DNA of 64,000 nt from Iodobacter sp. BJB302. Lineage in GTDB: Bacteria; Pseudomonadota; Gammaproteobacteria; Burkholderiales; Chitinibacteraceae. The notes beneath the pieces are model-generated. The model was not told the origin of the DNA. It saw only the letters and a program-made list of their open reading frames with translations, and did no database searches. The DNA is taken from positions 1-64,000 of the forward strand of contig NZ_PDZG01000006.1 of NCBI RefSeq assembly GCF_002735645.1, in the 5' to 3' direction. Shown here in pieces: positions 19,292 through 29,076 of this stretch (position 1 is its first letter; the number at the start of each line of letters is the position of its first letter). A program made the position numbers and the translations under genes.

Positions 19292-19906
19292 TCAACGCTG
19301 TGCCGTTGCCAGCAATCCGCCTACCGTAAAGAACGCCGCACCGCAGCCCTGGTTAAAGCGTTTGATGCGGTTCGGGCCTTGCAGCCAGTTACCCAGCCTT
19401 GCACCGCCTGCTGCGTAGGCCACTTGCCAGCCTGCTTCGATGATAAAAAAGCTACCTAGCAAAATAGCCCATTGCCCGGCCTGCGGCTGTGCGGTGTTGA
19501 TAAATTGCGGCAAAAATGCACCGGCAAATAAAATAGCCTTAGGGTTTGATAGCGCTACGGTTAATCCCAGACGAAAGCGCCTTGCTGCCGAATCGGCAGA
19601 AGCATTGGGCATTTCTAAATTGTTCCCGGCTTTAAAACATTGCCAGCCCAGGTAAATTAAATACACGGCACCGGCTAATTTAAAAATCAAAAACAGCGTG
19701 GCGGATGTTGCCAGAATAGTGGCCATGCCAAAGGCCGAGAGCGCAAACAATAAACACAAGCCTGCCAGTGCACCGCTCATCGTCGCCAGTGTGGCCTGCC
19801 AGCCATAGCGAGTGCCGTGCGACAGCATCAGCAGCATATTCGGGCCAGGCGTGGCGGAAATAAAAAAGGTAGTGGCAATAAAAGTCAGCCAGATGGTCAT
19901 GCTCAT
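19292..19906 (-). CDS. LysE/RhtB-family amino-acid exporter
   Basis: 204 residues with six predicted membrane segments. The N-terminal signature [20 protein letters not shown] near residue 18 and [18 protein letters not shown] near 120 are characteristic of the RhtB/LysE superfamily, which exports amino acids such as homoserine, threonine, lysine or leucine. Which one cannot be read from sequence. Its 3' end abuts the heptamer microsatellite. Confidence 0.9.
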   Translation of the reverse strand: MSMTIWLTFIATTFFISATPGPNMLLMLSHGTRYGWQATLATMSGALAGLCLLFALSAFGMATILATSATLFLIFKLAGAVYLIYLGWQCFKAGNNLEMPNASADSAARRFRLGLTVALSNPKAILFAGAFLPQFINTAQPQAGQWAILLGSFFIIEAGWQVAYAAGGARLGNWLQGPNRIKRFNQGCGAAFFTVGGLLATAQR

Positions 19907-19944
19907 GGGGGAATACCCTGTTTAGCTGAGGTTACACAGAAGTT

Positions 19945-20065
19945 TTGTTTAGTGCCTTCGGCACGGTGTTTAGCTGCGGGAGTTCCCCGCGAAGTCTTTA
20001 ATTGCTTCGCCAGAAATCATAGTACGCAAAGAAGGCGACCCCACGAAACACGAACTTAATTCACA
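19945..20065. repeat. Dispersed GTGCCTTCGGCAC repeat, short copy A
   Basis: Starts TTTAGTGCCTTCGGCACGG and continues through ...GCGGGAGTTCCCCGC..., GCTTCGCCAGAAA, AAAGAAGGCGACCCC and ACGAAACACGAA, all shared with copies at 28757, 49223 and 56305. It lacks the second half of those copies. Confidence 0.8.
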
Positions 20066-20069
20066 CCCT

Positions 20070-20128
20070 GTTTTTCTCCGTGAAACTCTTTGTTCTCTGT
20101 GAGCCCCGTGGTTCAATATTTGGGTTTA
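20070..20128. repeat. CCACGGAG-family repeat, copy 1
   Basis: TTTTTCTCCGTGAAACTC ... GTTCTCTGTGAGCCCCGTGG ... ATATTTGGGTTT, the same unit seen at 37853, 38061, 39524, 39710 and 49540. It directly follows copy A of the other repeat family, as copy 49540 follows copy C. Confidence 0.85.
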
Positions 20129-20137
20129 TATCATCCG

Positions 20138-22966
20138 TTAAATAATATTCAACCCCGGATGATCTTTCATCGGTTTATCAAGGTAATAGCCTTGCACCTG
20201 GTCAATCCCCAATTCAATCAGCATATTAAAGATGGCTTCGTTTTCTACAAACTCGGCAATGGTTGTTTTGCCCATTTCATGCGCCATGCTGACCATGCCG
20301 CGTACAAAGACCTGGCTGTCGTGATCGCTGATTAAATCTTTAATAAAAAAGCCGTCAATTTTAAGTACGTCAGCTTTTAGTTGTTTTAAATAGGCAAAGG
20401 ATGCAAAGCCTGTACCAAAGTCATCAAGGCATACGGTGCAGCCTGTGGCGCGCAGTGCATCAATAAAGCGCTCTGCATCGCGGATATCCGATACGGCTGC
20501 TGTTTCGGTTAATTCAACCAATAACCGGGCCGGGTTTACTTTATGCAGCTTGAGCTGCTGGCTGATGTATTCCGGCATTTCCGGCTCATCAAATGAGCGG
20601 CCAGAGATATTAATGGCGATGGATGGAATATTTGCTTTTTTGCCGAGTAATTCAATAGTGGTGCGAATTACCCAGCGATCAATATCAATAATCTTGCCGG
20701 TTTTTTCTGCATGGGGAATAAACATCCCAGGCATAATGATTTCATCAGGTTTTTGCATATCCTTCATCCGTACCAGTGCTTCTAAATGCGCAAGTTTGCG
20801 GGTTCTGGGATAGTAAATGCCCTGGAAATGCAGCTCTAAACCATTGTGTTCCAATGCTTCTGTAATACGGTCTTTCCATGAAAGCCGGGTAATGGCCGAC
20901 CTGGATGGATCGGCATCCTGGCGATACATCCGCCATGTGGATTTACCCGCCGATTTGGCCTGATACATGGCCGAATCGGCATGGGCGACCAGCTCCAGCG
21001 AGTTGCTGGCGTGATTGGGGAACAGCGCCACGCCTACCGATGAAGAAGGGCGCAAGACATGGCCTTCAACCGTAAACGGAATCTGTGAGATGGAGCTGAC
21101 AATGCGCTCGGCCAGTTTACTGACTTCAAATTCATTGCAATCGGGTACTAAAATCGCAAATTCATCACCACCAAGACGCGAAAACACTTCGTGGCGGCGC
21201 ACTTGGGTACCGATGGTTTGGGCGATACATTTCAGTAAATCATCACCCACGCCGTGGCCAAAGGTGTCGTTGACGTGTTTAAACTCATCCAGATCAAAGA
21301 ACACCAAGGCCATAGCGCTTTGTTTGCGGTCAGCTTCGGACACCATACGATCGAGCTCTTGCTGAAAGCGATGGCGGTTATAGAGGCCAGTGAGGGCGTC
21401 GCGCTCGGCCAGCTTGATCATATGCTCGGACAGCTCACGCTGCTGTGTCACATCTTCGTAAATCCACATCCGGCCATTCGCCGTGCCCTGGCTGTCCAGT
21501 ACCCTGAAGCCATGCTGGGTAATGACCCGGCCATCGTTCATGCTCAGCTCACCAAAATCGACTTTATCGTCTGACAGTGCCAGCTCTTCTAGGTAATTGG
21601 CAATAATATCGCCAAGTGCAGGGCGGTTTTCTGCGATTTGCAGAATCTGCCCAATGGGTTTGCCGGGTAGCTGATGACCGGGCCCCAGCCCCCATAAATC
21701 ACAGAAAGCGGGGTTGTGAAATACCACCCGGTTGTCGTTATCGACAAACAGCACACCAAAGCGCATGGCAGAGAGCAAGGCGGTCAGCCGTGCACGCTCT
21801 GATTCGGCACGAGATAAATAGCTTTGCCCCAGGGATTGAATCTGGCGCAGCTCGATCACGGCTTTGCGCAGTGACAGCCGGTCTTCTTTCAGCTCGCTGT
21901 TATCCCGGATACTGGCGCGCAGTCCTAAATAATTTTCATTGGAATCGTAAATTGGCTGCCAGGATACCGAGGCCCAGAATGGCTGGCCATCCCGGCGAAC
22001 TGCTCTGAATTCAAAATCCTGGATCACGCTGCGGTGCTCAAGTGCCTGTTTGAGTGTTTCTGTAACGCGGGCGCGCTCTTCCGGCATGGTGAGCGATAAA
22101 GGAAAATCGCCCAGCAGCATGCATTCATTCACCGAGTAACCGGAAAGCCGGGTCACCGAATCATTAATCCATACCAGCCGGCCCTCCTCGGGGGAGAGCC
22201 ATAGTTCGGTACTGTGGGTGTAGTTGGCAATGGTATGAAATTTTTCTTCATTCATGACCAGTGAGTCAATCCGCTCTTTAATTAAACTGGTCATTTCATT
22301 AAAGCGGCGGGTGAGCTGGCTGATTTCATCTTGGCCGTGCGGGATGGGGGCAACATTATTGTAATTACCCTGGGCTGCGTTTTCTGCGGCTTTAATCAGG
22401 CGGTGAATATGGCGGCTGAGCCAAACGCCAAAAAGCCCCATCATCAGCGCGGAAAGTAAAATACCCACCACCATGGTGACGGCATTTTGCATCAGTAATT
22501 GATTTACCCCACCGCGCATAATCTCGGTGGAAATACCAAAGCGCAATTCGCCATAGGGCTCGCCCGCAAATTCAATCGGGGTGGCGGCATGGATGAGCGC
22601 AGGCAGGTTTTTTTCCAGCGATAGTTTATCAACAGGGGGCAGCGGGTGAGCGATATCCCAGCCCCTTGCGGCAATAATTTGTTTTTTATTATTGAGCAGA
22701 AGAATGTAATCAATGCCTTCTGCCGTGCGAATACCTTCCAGTAAATCAGCGGCCTGGGCCAGATTGCCCGTGGATAAAGGCGTGGCAAAAGCTGCATTTA
22801 ACAGGCGGGATAATTCCTGAACACGCACTTCGGTGGCGTGTGTGGCCATTTCTGACCATATTCTCGATGTATTGAGTAAAAGAATGGCTAAAATCGTACA
22901 TTGCACCAGCGTGCTGACCACGATTAAACGTGTGCGAAGCGAATTAAAAAACGGAAGCGATGCCAT
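20138..22966 (-). CDS. Membrane-bound PAS-GGDEF-EAL cyclic-di-GMP protein
   Basis: 942 residues. Order: TM1 (about 11-31), a periplasmic sensor region of about 130 residues, TM2 (about 162-184), HAMP (about 185-240), a PAS domain (about 245-360, YTHSTELWLSPEEGRLVWIN), a coiled linker, a second PAS (about 395-510), GGDEF (RLGGDEFAILVP near 600) and EAL (HLEALVRMKD near 720, DDFGTGFASF near 850). Both catalytic signatures look intact, so it could make and degrade c-di-GMP; PAS-linked dual proteins often work mainly in one direction. The gene is single, with about 190 bp of upstream DNA in which I see no clear promoter. Confidence 0.93.
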   Translation of the reverse strand: MASLPFFNSLRTRLIVVSTLVQCTILAILLLNTSRIWSEMATHATEVRVQELSRLLNAAFATPLSTGNLAQAADLLEGIRTAEGIDYILLLNNKKQIIAARGWDIAHPLPPVDKLSLEKNLPALIHAATPIEFAGEPYGELRFGISTEIMRGGVNQLLMQNAVTMVVGILLSALMMGLFGVWLSRHIHRLIKAAENAAQGNYNNVAPIPHGQDEISQLTRRFNEMTSLIKERIDSLVMNEEKFHTIANYTHSTELWLSPEEGRLVWINDSVTRLSGYSVNECMLLGDFPLSLTMPEERARVTETLKQALEHRSVIQDFEFRAVRRDGQPFWASVSWQPIYDSNENYLGLRASIRDNSELKEDRLSLRKAVIELRQIQSLGQSYLSRAESERARLTALLSAMRFGVLFVDNDNRVVFHNPAFCDLWGLGPGHQLPGKPIGQILQIAENRPALGDIIANYLEELALSDDKVDFGELSMNDGRVITQHGFRVLDSQGTANGRMWIYEDVTQQRELSEHMIKLAERDALTGLYNRHRFQQELDRMVSEADRKQSAMALVFFDLDEFKHVNDTFGHGVGDDLLKCIAQTIGTQVRRHEVFSRLGGDEFAILVPDCNEFEVSKLAERIVSSISQIPFTVEGHVLRPSSSVGVALFPNHASNSLELVAHADSAMYQAKSAGKSTWRMYRQDADPSRSAITRLSWKDRITEALEHNGLELHFQGIYYPRTRKLAHLEALVRMKDMQKPDEIIMPGMFIPHAEKTGKIIDIDRWVIRTTIELLGKKANIPSIAINISGRSFDEPEMPEYISQQLKLHKVNPARLLVELTETAAVSDIRDAERFIDALRATGCTVCLDDFGTGFASFAYLKQLKADVLKIDGFFIKDLISDHDSQVFVRGMVSMAHEMGKTTIAEFVENEAIFNMLIELGIDQVQGYYLDKPMKDHPGLNII

Positions 22967-23158
22967 GCAAACCTGTCGTGAAATGATTGCTTAATTAAAG
23001 GTCAAACGCGTCGTGCTGATGATGGCGTCTGATCGCTTTCTTTGCTAAAGCATCTTTACCAAATTAAACACTGCCAAAAAGAGATGTTTTTGGCAGTGGC
23101 GCATGATTAATAATAATCAGTAATAGAAATATCGTATATTTAATTTACACAATAGCGT

Positions 23159-24475
23159 TTAGTTACGCAGCTGTTTAATAAATACTTTAGATCTTCTTTG
23201 GTAATTGTAGAGCTGTTTTCTTTCTATTGGTAATGCATCAACGGTAGCCAGCGCAAACCCCCGTTCTACAAACCAATGTGCGGTTCGCGTTGTTAATACA
23301 AATAATTCGCGTACGCCCAAGCTTCTGGCGTGTTGCTCTATATGCTTCAATAATTGCTCACCCCGATTGGCATCACGATAGTCTGGATGAATCACCAGGC
23401 AAGCCATTTCTGCCATATGGCTTTTAGGAAATGGATACATCGCTACGCAACCCACAATTTTGCTGTCGTGCTCCAGTACCGAGTAGCGGTGGATTTCACG
23501 CTCCAGCAGCTCACGCCCCCGTTTAACCAGCACACCATCGTCTTCCAGTGGCTCGATCAGCGCCAATACACCGCCTACATCATCAATCGTGGCTTCACGC
23601 ATGGTTTCCAGCGAATCACGGGAAACCATGGTGCCTATCCCATCATGGGTAAACAATTCTTTCAGCAAAGCGCCATCTACATGATGGCTGACCAGATGCG
23701 CCCGCGCCACCCCGCTTCTTACTGCCTTAATGGCACAGGGCAGATAAAGCCGGATGTCTTCGTGTGGATGCGGATGGGTGCTGAGAAACTGATCGGCCTG
23801 TAAAGCGGTCAGCTCTGTAAGCAGCTCGCCGGCTAAATCTTCCACTCCCTGCTGGCCCAATAAAAAGATCAGCTTGTCGGCACGCAAGGCAATGGCCGCA
23901 CTGGTGGCCACGTCTTCGAGCGGCACATTGAAAACTTCGCCAGTGGGTGAGTACCCTAAGGTAGACAGCAAGACCAGCTCACCATCATCAAGGCGATAGC
24001 GGATGGCCGTGGTGTCTACCTTGCGCACTTCGCCGGTATACATCAGATCTAAGCCATCACGGATACCCATAGGCTGCGCGGTAATAAAGTTGCCCGCAGA
24101 AACGCGGATATCTGCATTGGCCATGGGAGAGTTCGCCAGGCCCATCGATAACCATGATTCGATTTCTACCCTGACCTGGCCTACCGCCTGAATGACGCAT
24201 TCAAGTGTGGGTAAATCGGTTACGCGTAAGCCGTGATGATAACGGGTTTCTAACCCGCGCTCTGCAGTGCGGGCTTCAATTTGCGGCCTTGCGCCATGCA
24301 CTACAACCAGGCGTACGCCAAGGCTGGTCAGCAGATTGATGTCATGGGTAATGGTGGCAAATTTGCCATCCCGGACGACTTCTCCCCCTAAGGCAATAAC
24401 AAATGTGCGGCCACGGAAGGCGTGAATATAAGGGGCGGCCAGGCGGAATGACTGGACGAACTCATCGGCTTGCAT
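23159..24475 (-). CDS. argA: N-acetylglutamate synthase (amino-acid N-acetyltransferase)
   Basis: 438 residues from the ATG with an AGGAA site (the frame extends 11 codons further without one). Residues 1-285 are an amino-acid-kinase-like fold (RTFVIALGGEVV, LVVVHGARPQIE) that in ArgA binds arginine for feedback inhibition. Residues 290-438 are a GNAT acetyltransferase (EMACLVIHPDYRDANRGEQLL, the acetyl-CoA loop). Together they catalyse acetyl-CoA + glutamate to N-acetylglutamate, the first arginine step. The size matches E. coli-type ArgA (443). It stands alone, divergent from pagL. Confidence 0.93.
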   Translation of the reverse strand: MQADEFVQSFRLAAPYIHAFRGRTFVIALGGEVVRDGKFATITHDINLLTSLGVRLVVVHGARPQIEARTAERGLETRYHHGLRVTDLPTLECVIQAVGQVRVEIESWLSMGLANSPMANADIRVSAGNFITAQPMGIRDGLDLMYTGEVRKVDTTAIRYRLDDGELVLLSTLGYSPTGEVFNVPLEDVATSAAIALRADKLIFLLGQQGVEDLAGELLTELTALQADQFLSTHPHPHEDIRLYLPCAIKAVRSGVARAHLVSHHVDGALLKELFTHDGIGTMVSRDSLETMREATIDDVGGVLALIEPLEDDGVLVKRGRELLEREIHRYSVLEHDSKIVGCVAMYPFPKSHMAEMACLVIHPDYRDANRGEQLLKHIEQHARSLGVRELFVLTTRTAHWFVERGFALATVDALPIERKQLYNYQRRSKVFIKQLRN

Positions 24476-24586
24476 GGTATTCCTAAAAAAATGATGTGCT
24501 TTGCACAAAGGATAACGTCAGCTAGAAAAATATAAAAGGATTGCTGTGTCTATATTGTAAAGACGCCACCGATAAGGAGCCTCGCT

Positions 24587-25129
24587 ATGTTTGCATTTGT
24601 CATCCGGTTTTGCCTGACCTGCATTTTGTTTGCAGTGGCTGGTGCAGAGGCGTTTGAGTGGCAAGTCAGCGCCGGGCAGGGCATACAACCTAAACATGTG
24701 GAGCAGCACCATTTATTCAGAGTGGCGTGGCGCACGGATTTGCCATGGTCATGGTATGAGACAAAAACAGGGAAGCTGAGCTCCGGATTGGCTTTGGGGG
24801 CGGGATTATGGCGCGGTGATGATCTGAATACCGGTGAATTATTTATTACACCCGAGCTGCGCTATGAGTGGGCCGCAGCTGATCAGGACTTACAGTGGTT
24901 TGTAGAAGCAGGGGTGGGTGGGCATGTGTTTTCGCGCACAGATTATGCCAAGCGAGGCCCCTTCAGCACGGCTTTTCAATTTGGCGAACAGCTGGGGGCA
25001 GGGGTGCGTTTTGGCGAGCGCAGGTCACAAGATTTAACGTTGTTGTATCAGCACCACTCAAATGGAGATATTAAAACGCCAAATTATGGCGCTGATTTTC
25101 TGGTGCTGAGGTATGGATTTAAGATGTAG
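24587..25129 (+). CDS. pagL: Lipid A 3-O-deacylase, PagL-like (acyloxyacyl hydrolase)
   Basis: 180 residues with a signal peptide cleaved near AGAEA (residues 17-21), then a small outer-membrane beta-barrel with alternating aromatic strands ending in the C-terminal LRYGFKM. The catalytic signature is YQHHSNGDIKTPN: His156 and Ser158 correspond to the PagL His/Ser pair. The acidic third residue of the triad appears as Asp170 where Glu is common. PagL removes an acyl chain from lipid A at the cell surface and dampens TLR4 recognition. The start has an AAGGAG site. It sits between argA and the polysaccharide genes. Confidence 0.85.
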   Translation: MFAFVIRFCLTCILFAVAGAEAFEWQVSAGQGIQPKHVEQHHLFRVAWRTDLPWSWYETKTGKLSSGLALGAGLWRGDDLNTGELFITPELRYEWAAADQDLQWFVEAGVGGHVFSRTDYAKRGPFSTAFQFGEQLGAGVRFGERRSQDLTLLYQHHSNGDIKTPNYGADFLVLRYGFKM

Positions 25130-25209
25130 AAAGAGCAGCGGGGCGTACGCTAAGTGCTGCGTGTGACGGTTTTTTGCCACTTAGCAATCAGAGCACGCCC
25201 CTGGATTTT

Positions 25210-26664
25210 TTAATAAGCTCCGCGCCCGGTCGCCACGGTTTTGATGGTTTTGCAGACAATCGCCACGTCGTACCAGAGATTCCAGTTTTTTACATACCAG
25301 GCATCCAGCGCCACGCGTTCAGCATACGTGGTGTCGTTGCGGCCCGATACCTGCCACAGGCCTGTCAGGCCTGGGCGTGCTTCCAGATAGAAATCAACGT
25401 GATCGCCATAGCGCTCCAGCTCGGCAGTAATAATAGGGCGCGGGCCAACTAAGCTCATTTCTCCCTTGATCACATTCCACAGCTGCGGGATTTCATCGAG
25501 GCTGGTTTTTCTTAGAAACTCGCCTATCGGTGTGATGCGCGGATCGTTTTTCAGTTTAAAGTCTTTATCCCATTCCGCACGGGCTTCGCTACTGCTGGCG
25601 AGTAGTTTTTCCAGTACTTCCTGGCTGTTGGAAACCATGGTGCGAAATTTCCAGCACTTAAACGGCTTACCGTTAATACCGACGCGCACATGGCCAAAAA
25701 AGATACTGCCGGGGCCACCCTGGCGCTTAATCTGAATCGCCACATAGGCTAAGAGCGGCGAAAGCAGCAGCAGGCCCACGCTGGCGCCAAATAAATCGAA
25801 AGCGCGTTTTAAAGTGGTCAGTGATTTAACGGACAGATTATTGCGCACGCGCAGCAACAGCACTTCATGGCTGAAAAAGTGGTGCGGCACCACGCCAAAC
25901 AGCGGCAAGCCCGCAATCGGCGGAATGATGTGTATGTCTTTATATTTAAGCGAAAGCAGCTCAATTTGCGGCCCCAGACGGCGCAGCTCGTCTTCATCCA
26001 CCGCCACCACTACATGAGGGCGATTATTATTATCCAGCCATGAAAGCAGCCCGGTTTCATCGAGCTGAATCACTGGCCTGGTTTGCCCGTCTATAGTCAG
26101 CCCGGCCGGATCGTTTTTATTGATGGATAAAAAAGCCTGTACATCAAAACCCAGCTGACGCTCGCTGTGCATGGCGCGGCAGGCATCGATTGCATTGTTG
26201 CTGGCCCCGATAATTACCGTGGGCAGCTGCCAGAGTTTTTTGGACAGCAGCCAGTTTTTCATTTGCGAGCGTAATAGTGGCAAGAGCAGCAGCGCCAGGC
26301 TCCAAGACATGGGCCATAAAAAGCGTGAAACTGTGAATTTACCTAGTAGTACCAGCATGCCATTTAACAGCGCAGCCAAGAGCAGGGCGCGCAGGATTTC
26401 CAGCAGCTCATCCCAAAACGGCAGGCGCAGGCTGTAATGGCCCCGCCACCAGAAGTTGCCCACGGTGAGTACGGCTAAAAATAAAAAGGCAGTACTTTGT
26501 TGGGAGCCTTCCCACCACCACCAAGCGGCAAAGTCGCCACCAATTCTTTGATGCCGAAAAAAGCTCAGCATGGCTAGCGCCGCACAAAAAGACGCGGTGA
26601 GCGCAGCAAAATCGGCCAGCGCCAACAAAGGCTTAGCCCTTTCGGCTTGTAAATGCTTATTCAT
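25210..26664 (-). CDS. Undecaprenyl-phosphate glycosylphosphotransferase (WbaP/PglC superfamily)
   Basis: 484 residues. Four or five N-terminal membrane helices (about 10-135), a Rossmann-like middle (about 145-270, LPTVIIGASNNAIDA), one re-entrant helix (about 290-315) and the C-terminal bacterial sugar transferase domain with FRTMVSNSQE, KNDPRITPIGEFLRKTSLDE, PQLWNVIKGEMSLVGPRP and GLTGLWQVSGRNDTTYAER. It transfers a hexose-1-phosphate (galactose or glucose) to undecaprenyl phosphate, the first step in building an exopolysaccharide or O-antigen unit. It is the last gene of the leftward glycan block. Confidence 0.92.
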   Translation of the reverse strand: MNKHLQAERAKPLLALADFAALTASFCAALAMLSFFRHQRIGGDFAAWWWWEGSQQSTAFLFLAVLTVGNFWWRGHYSLRLPFWDELLEILRALLLAALLNGMLVLLGKFTVSRFLWPMSWSLALLLLPLLRSQMKNWLLSKKLWQLPTVIIGASNNAIDACRAMHSERQLGFDVQAFLSINKNDPAGLTIDGQTRPVIQLDETGLLSWLDNNNRPHVVVAVDEDELRRLGPQIELLSLKYKDIHIIPPIAGLPLFGVVPHHFFSHEVLLLRVRNNLSVKSLTTLKRAFDLFGASVGLLLLSPLLAYVAIQIKRQGGPGSIFFGHVRVGINGKPFKCWKFRTMVSNSQEVLEKLLASSSEARAEWDKDFKLKNDPRITPIGEFLRKTSLDEIPQLWNVIKGEMSLVGPRPIITAELERYGDHVDFYLEARPGLTGLWQVSGRNDTTYAERVALDAWYVKNWNLWYDVAIVCKTIKTVATGRGAY

Positions 26665-26696
26665 TTTACTTCCTGATTTTCAAGCAAAAGATCTGT

Positions 26697-26764
26697 AGGG
26701 CGGGTGAAACCCGCCGGCAATATTATTAAAAAGCGATCAAAATGGCGGGTAAGCAACCGCCCTA
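26697..26764. repeat. GGGCGGGT/ACCGCCCT hairpin repeat
   Basis: TAGGGCGGGTGAAACCCGCC at the left and GGCGGGTAAGCAACCGCCCT at the right form nested inverted repeats filling the gap between two glycan genes. Related AGGGCGGGTG pieces occur at 49182 and 56218, so it is a dispersed element. It may also serve as a terminator or mRNA stabiliser. Confidence 0.7.
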
Positions 26765-27865
26765 AGATAGCCCATAAGCCTTATAAAGACTCGCCATCAT
26801 CTTATCCAGCGAGTAATTCGTTTCAGCAAACAGCCTTGCCTGTGCGCCAAGTTTCTGGCGGGCGCTAAGGTCTTCAATCAGCGTATTCAGGTGTTTTACA
26901 AAGTCGCTGCTGTTTTTGCACAGATAGCCATTTTCGCCGTCAACCACCAAATCTTTATTACCCACCACATTGGTGGCCAATACCGGCAGGCCAGCGGCCA
27001 TGGCTTCGATGACGGCGACGGGCAGGCCTTCCCAGCGCGAGGTCTGAATATAAATATCTAAGCTGGCCAGCTGTTGCAGCGCTTCTTTGCGATCTACCCA
27101 GCCGCTGAGTTTTACATTGGCGTTTTTCAGGTTTTTTTCTGAGGCCACATCGCCGCCACCTATCCACACAAACTCGACGCCGGGCTGGGCTGCCTGGCTG
27201 GCGATTTTGGCAAAGAGCTCGGGATTGCGGGCAAGGGTAACCCGGCCCACGGTGCCGATGCGCACGATATCCTGATTGCCCTGAGCGGGGTGGATCGCCG
27301 CCAGATCGACCGCGTTATTCACCACCATCACATTGCTGCCGAGATGACGGCGGATTTCTGCGCCTTCAGAAGGTGAGCATGCGATAAAGGTGGTCGGGAT
27401 TTCTGAGAGGATTTTTTCGACGGTCAGAAAAATGGTATTTTTTAAACGCCCTTCAGCCCGCTGCAAAAACGATAAACCATGCGGTGAGAAAAACCACTTG
27501 GGCGCAGATTTCCCACGAATAAATAAACTGACAATTCGCCCCAGCGCACCGGCCTTGGATGAATGCATATGCACCACTTCGGGCTTTAATTCGCGCAGCC
27601 AGTGGTAAAGCGCACGGCCCGCACGCCAGTCGGCGGCTGGGTTAATGGCGCGCACCATAGGCAGCTGAATAAAGTGAATCGCATCGGCAAACAGCGCGCG
27701 CCAGTTATCCGGCGTTTCTTCGCGCACGGAATGGATAATGGTGACGCTATGGCCGTCTTTGGCCTGCGCATTGGCCATCGCCGACACCATAGACAGTGTG
27801 CCAGCGCCAAAGGCCTCCACAATATGCACAATTTTAGCTGCACGTTTTACGGGAATCAGGCTCAT
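26762..27865 (-). CDS. Glycosyltransferase family 4 (GT-B fold)
   Basis: 367 residues. The N-terminal GT-B half contains KIVHIVEAFGAGTLSMVSAMA and HMHSSKAGALGRI. The C-terminal donor half contains IGTVGRVTLARNPELFAKIA and the EX7E motif in EGLPVAVIEAMAAGLPVLAT near residue 290. Such retaining transferases add sugars to a lipid-linked or surface glycan on the cytoplasmic face. The gene overlaps the upstream GT2 by 4 bp (ATGA), so they are co-translated. The sugar is unknown. Confidence 0.9.
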   Translation of the reverse strand: MSLIPVKRAAKIVHIVEAFGAGTLSMVSAMANAQAKDGHSVTIIHSVREETPDNWRALFADAIHFIQLPMVRAINPAADWRAGRALYHWLRELKPEVVHMHSSKAGALGRIVSLFIRGKSAPKWFFSPHGLSFLQRAEGRLKNTIFLTVEKILSEIPTTFIACSPSEGAEIRRHLGSNVMVVNNAVDLAAIHPAQGNQDIVRIGTVGRVTLARNPELFAKIASQAAQPGVEFVWIGGGDVASEKNLKNANVKLSGWVDRKEALQQLASLDIYIQTSRWEGLPVAVIEAMAAGLPVLATNVVGNKDLVVDGENGYLCKNSSDFVKHLNTLIEDLSARQKLGAQARLFAETNYSLDKMMASLYKAYGLS

Positions 27866-28668
27866 GCTTTTTTGGCTCTTAATTTGGATTTGAGCTTAAA
27901 CACCAGGGAGTAGGGCAGCAAGAGTAAAAGCTGCGTTCTGGCCATGCCGACTAAGGCGGCAAGGCTGCCATCGCTGTATTTTTTTTGTACGGCCAGGCGG
28001 GATGCCAGCTGCTGGCGGCGTTTGCTCAGTGAAATGCCGCTGGGGTCCAGCTCGTAGCGGATCAGCACGTCGGGCAGATTGGCCACTTTAAACTGGCGGG
28101 TGAATTCACTAAACAGTGCGTAGTCTTCTGCGGCAGGCGTATCCAGTGGATAGGGGCCGGTGCTGGCTAGTGCGGCTGTTCTGAACATCACTGCCGGATG
28201 AATAAAGGCCGAGTTATTACGCATAGTGTGGCTAATTGCCGCGTGATCGCAGGGGTGGCGCAGCACAAATTGCTCGGCACCGGTTTGATCGACAAAGCTA
28301 GCCGCGCCGCCAAGCAGCATCACATTGGGGTGGCTGTCTAAAAAAGCAACTTGCTTGGCAAGGCGGTCGGGTAGGTTTTCATCACCACAATCTAGGCGGG
28401 CAATTAACTCGTAGCCGCGCGATGTAATCCACGTCAGGCCGGAATTAAGCGCATGTTCAATACCCCGATTGACCGGCAAATTTAAAAACCGCAGCTCGCC
28501 CTTAGCCTTAAACGCATTTCTGGCCGCAGTATGCTCGATTGGCGCACGAGTGCTGCCATCGTCCACCACCAGCACATCACATTGCTCGTTGGGGCCGATG
28601 GAGGCTAAAGATTTAATCAGCCCGGCAGGGTTATTAAAATGCGGTATCAGTAAAATAAGGCGTGTCAT
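27862..28668 (-). CDS. Glycosyltransferase family 2, paralogue 1 (altered DXD)
   Basis: 268 residues from the ATG that aligns with the start of the neighbouring paralogue; the frame extends 27 codons upstream without a ribosome-binding site. GT-A fold: LLIPHFNNPAGL, VVDDGST near residue 36. The metal-binding motif reads Asp93-Cys-Gly95-Asp96, where the paralogue has Asp-Cys-Asp-Asp, so one acidic residue is lost. The C-terminus is basic (FKLKSKLRAKKA), suggesting membrane association. It probably acts with the GT4 gene in surface-glycan assembly. Confidence 0.85.
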   Translation of the reverse strand: MTRLILLIPHFNNPAGLIKSLASIGPNEQCDVLVVDDGSTRAPIEHTAARNAFKAKGELRFLNLPVNRGIEHALNSGLTWITSRGYELIARLDCGDENLPDRLAKQVAFLDSHPNVMLLGGAASFVDQTGAEQFVLRHPCDHAAISHTMRNNSAFIHPAVMFRTAALASTGPYPLDTPAAEDYALFSEFTRQFKVANLPDVLIRYELDPSGISLSKRRQQLASRLAVQKKYSDGSLAALVGMARTQLLLLLPYSLVFKLKSKLRAKKA

Positions 28669-28756
28669 GTGTGCTTCTGTTTTTGCGAGTGCAGCTTCGC
28701 GTTTGAATGTGTGGGTTTCGGGTAACCCGTAGGTACTCACTAAATACAAATGAACT

Positions 28757-29015
28757 TTTTAGTGCCTTCGGCACGTTGGTTTTGGAGCGGGAGCCCCCGC
28801 AGGGGCGTTCTTTTCTTGCTTCGCCAAGAAAAGAACCAAAAGAAGGCGACCCCTAAAACACGAAAGCCCCTCGACTGCGGACAATCGAGGTGGCGTCAAT
28901 TCAACTCGCTTCGCTCAAACACGAATTGACGACTACCCCACCCCGCTTGTTCCTCGCTCGGCGTGTTTTCAGGGGATGGGAAAAAGCCCTTCGCTGAGAG
29001 CGTGGTAGTCATTTT
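28757..29015. repeat. Dispersed GTGCCTTCGGCAC repeat, copy B
   Basis: Long copy: TTTTTAGTGCCTTCGGCACG, GGAGCGGGAGCCCCCGC, GCTTCGCCAAGAAAAGAACC, AAAGAAGGCGACCCC, GCGGACAATCGAGG, CACGAATTGACGACTACCCC, GCTTGTTCCTCGCTCGGCGT and AAAAGCCCTTCGC...GAGCGTGGTAGTCAT. It separates the two GT2 paralogues and matches 49223 and 56305 over more than 200 bp. It contains no plausible gene. Confidence 0.9.
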
Positions 29016-29076
29016 TTTCTTTGTATGCTGATGTAAAAAAAACTGCATTCTAAGCATGAACTCGTTCTTTTTCTTA

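Noticed and set aside
19098-19295. Repetitive WELGVGS peptide on the reverse strand
   Set aside because: A reading of the heptamer microsatellite, not a gene.
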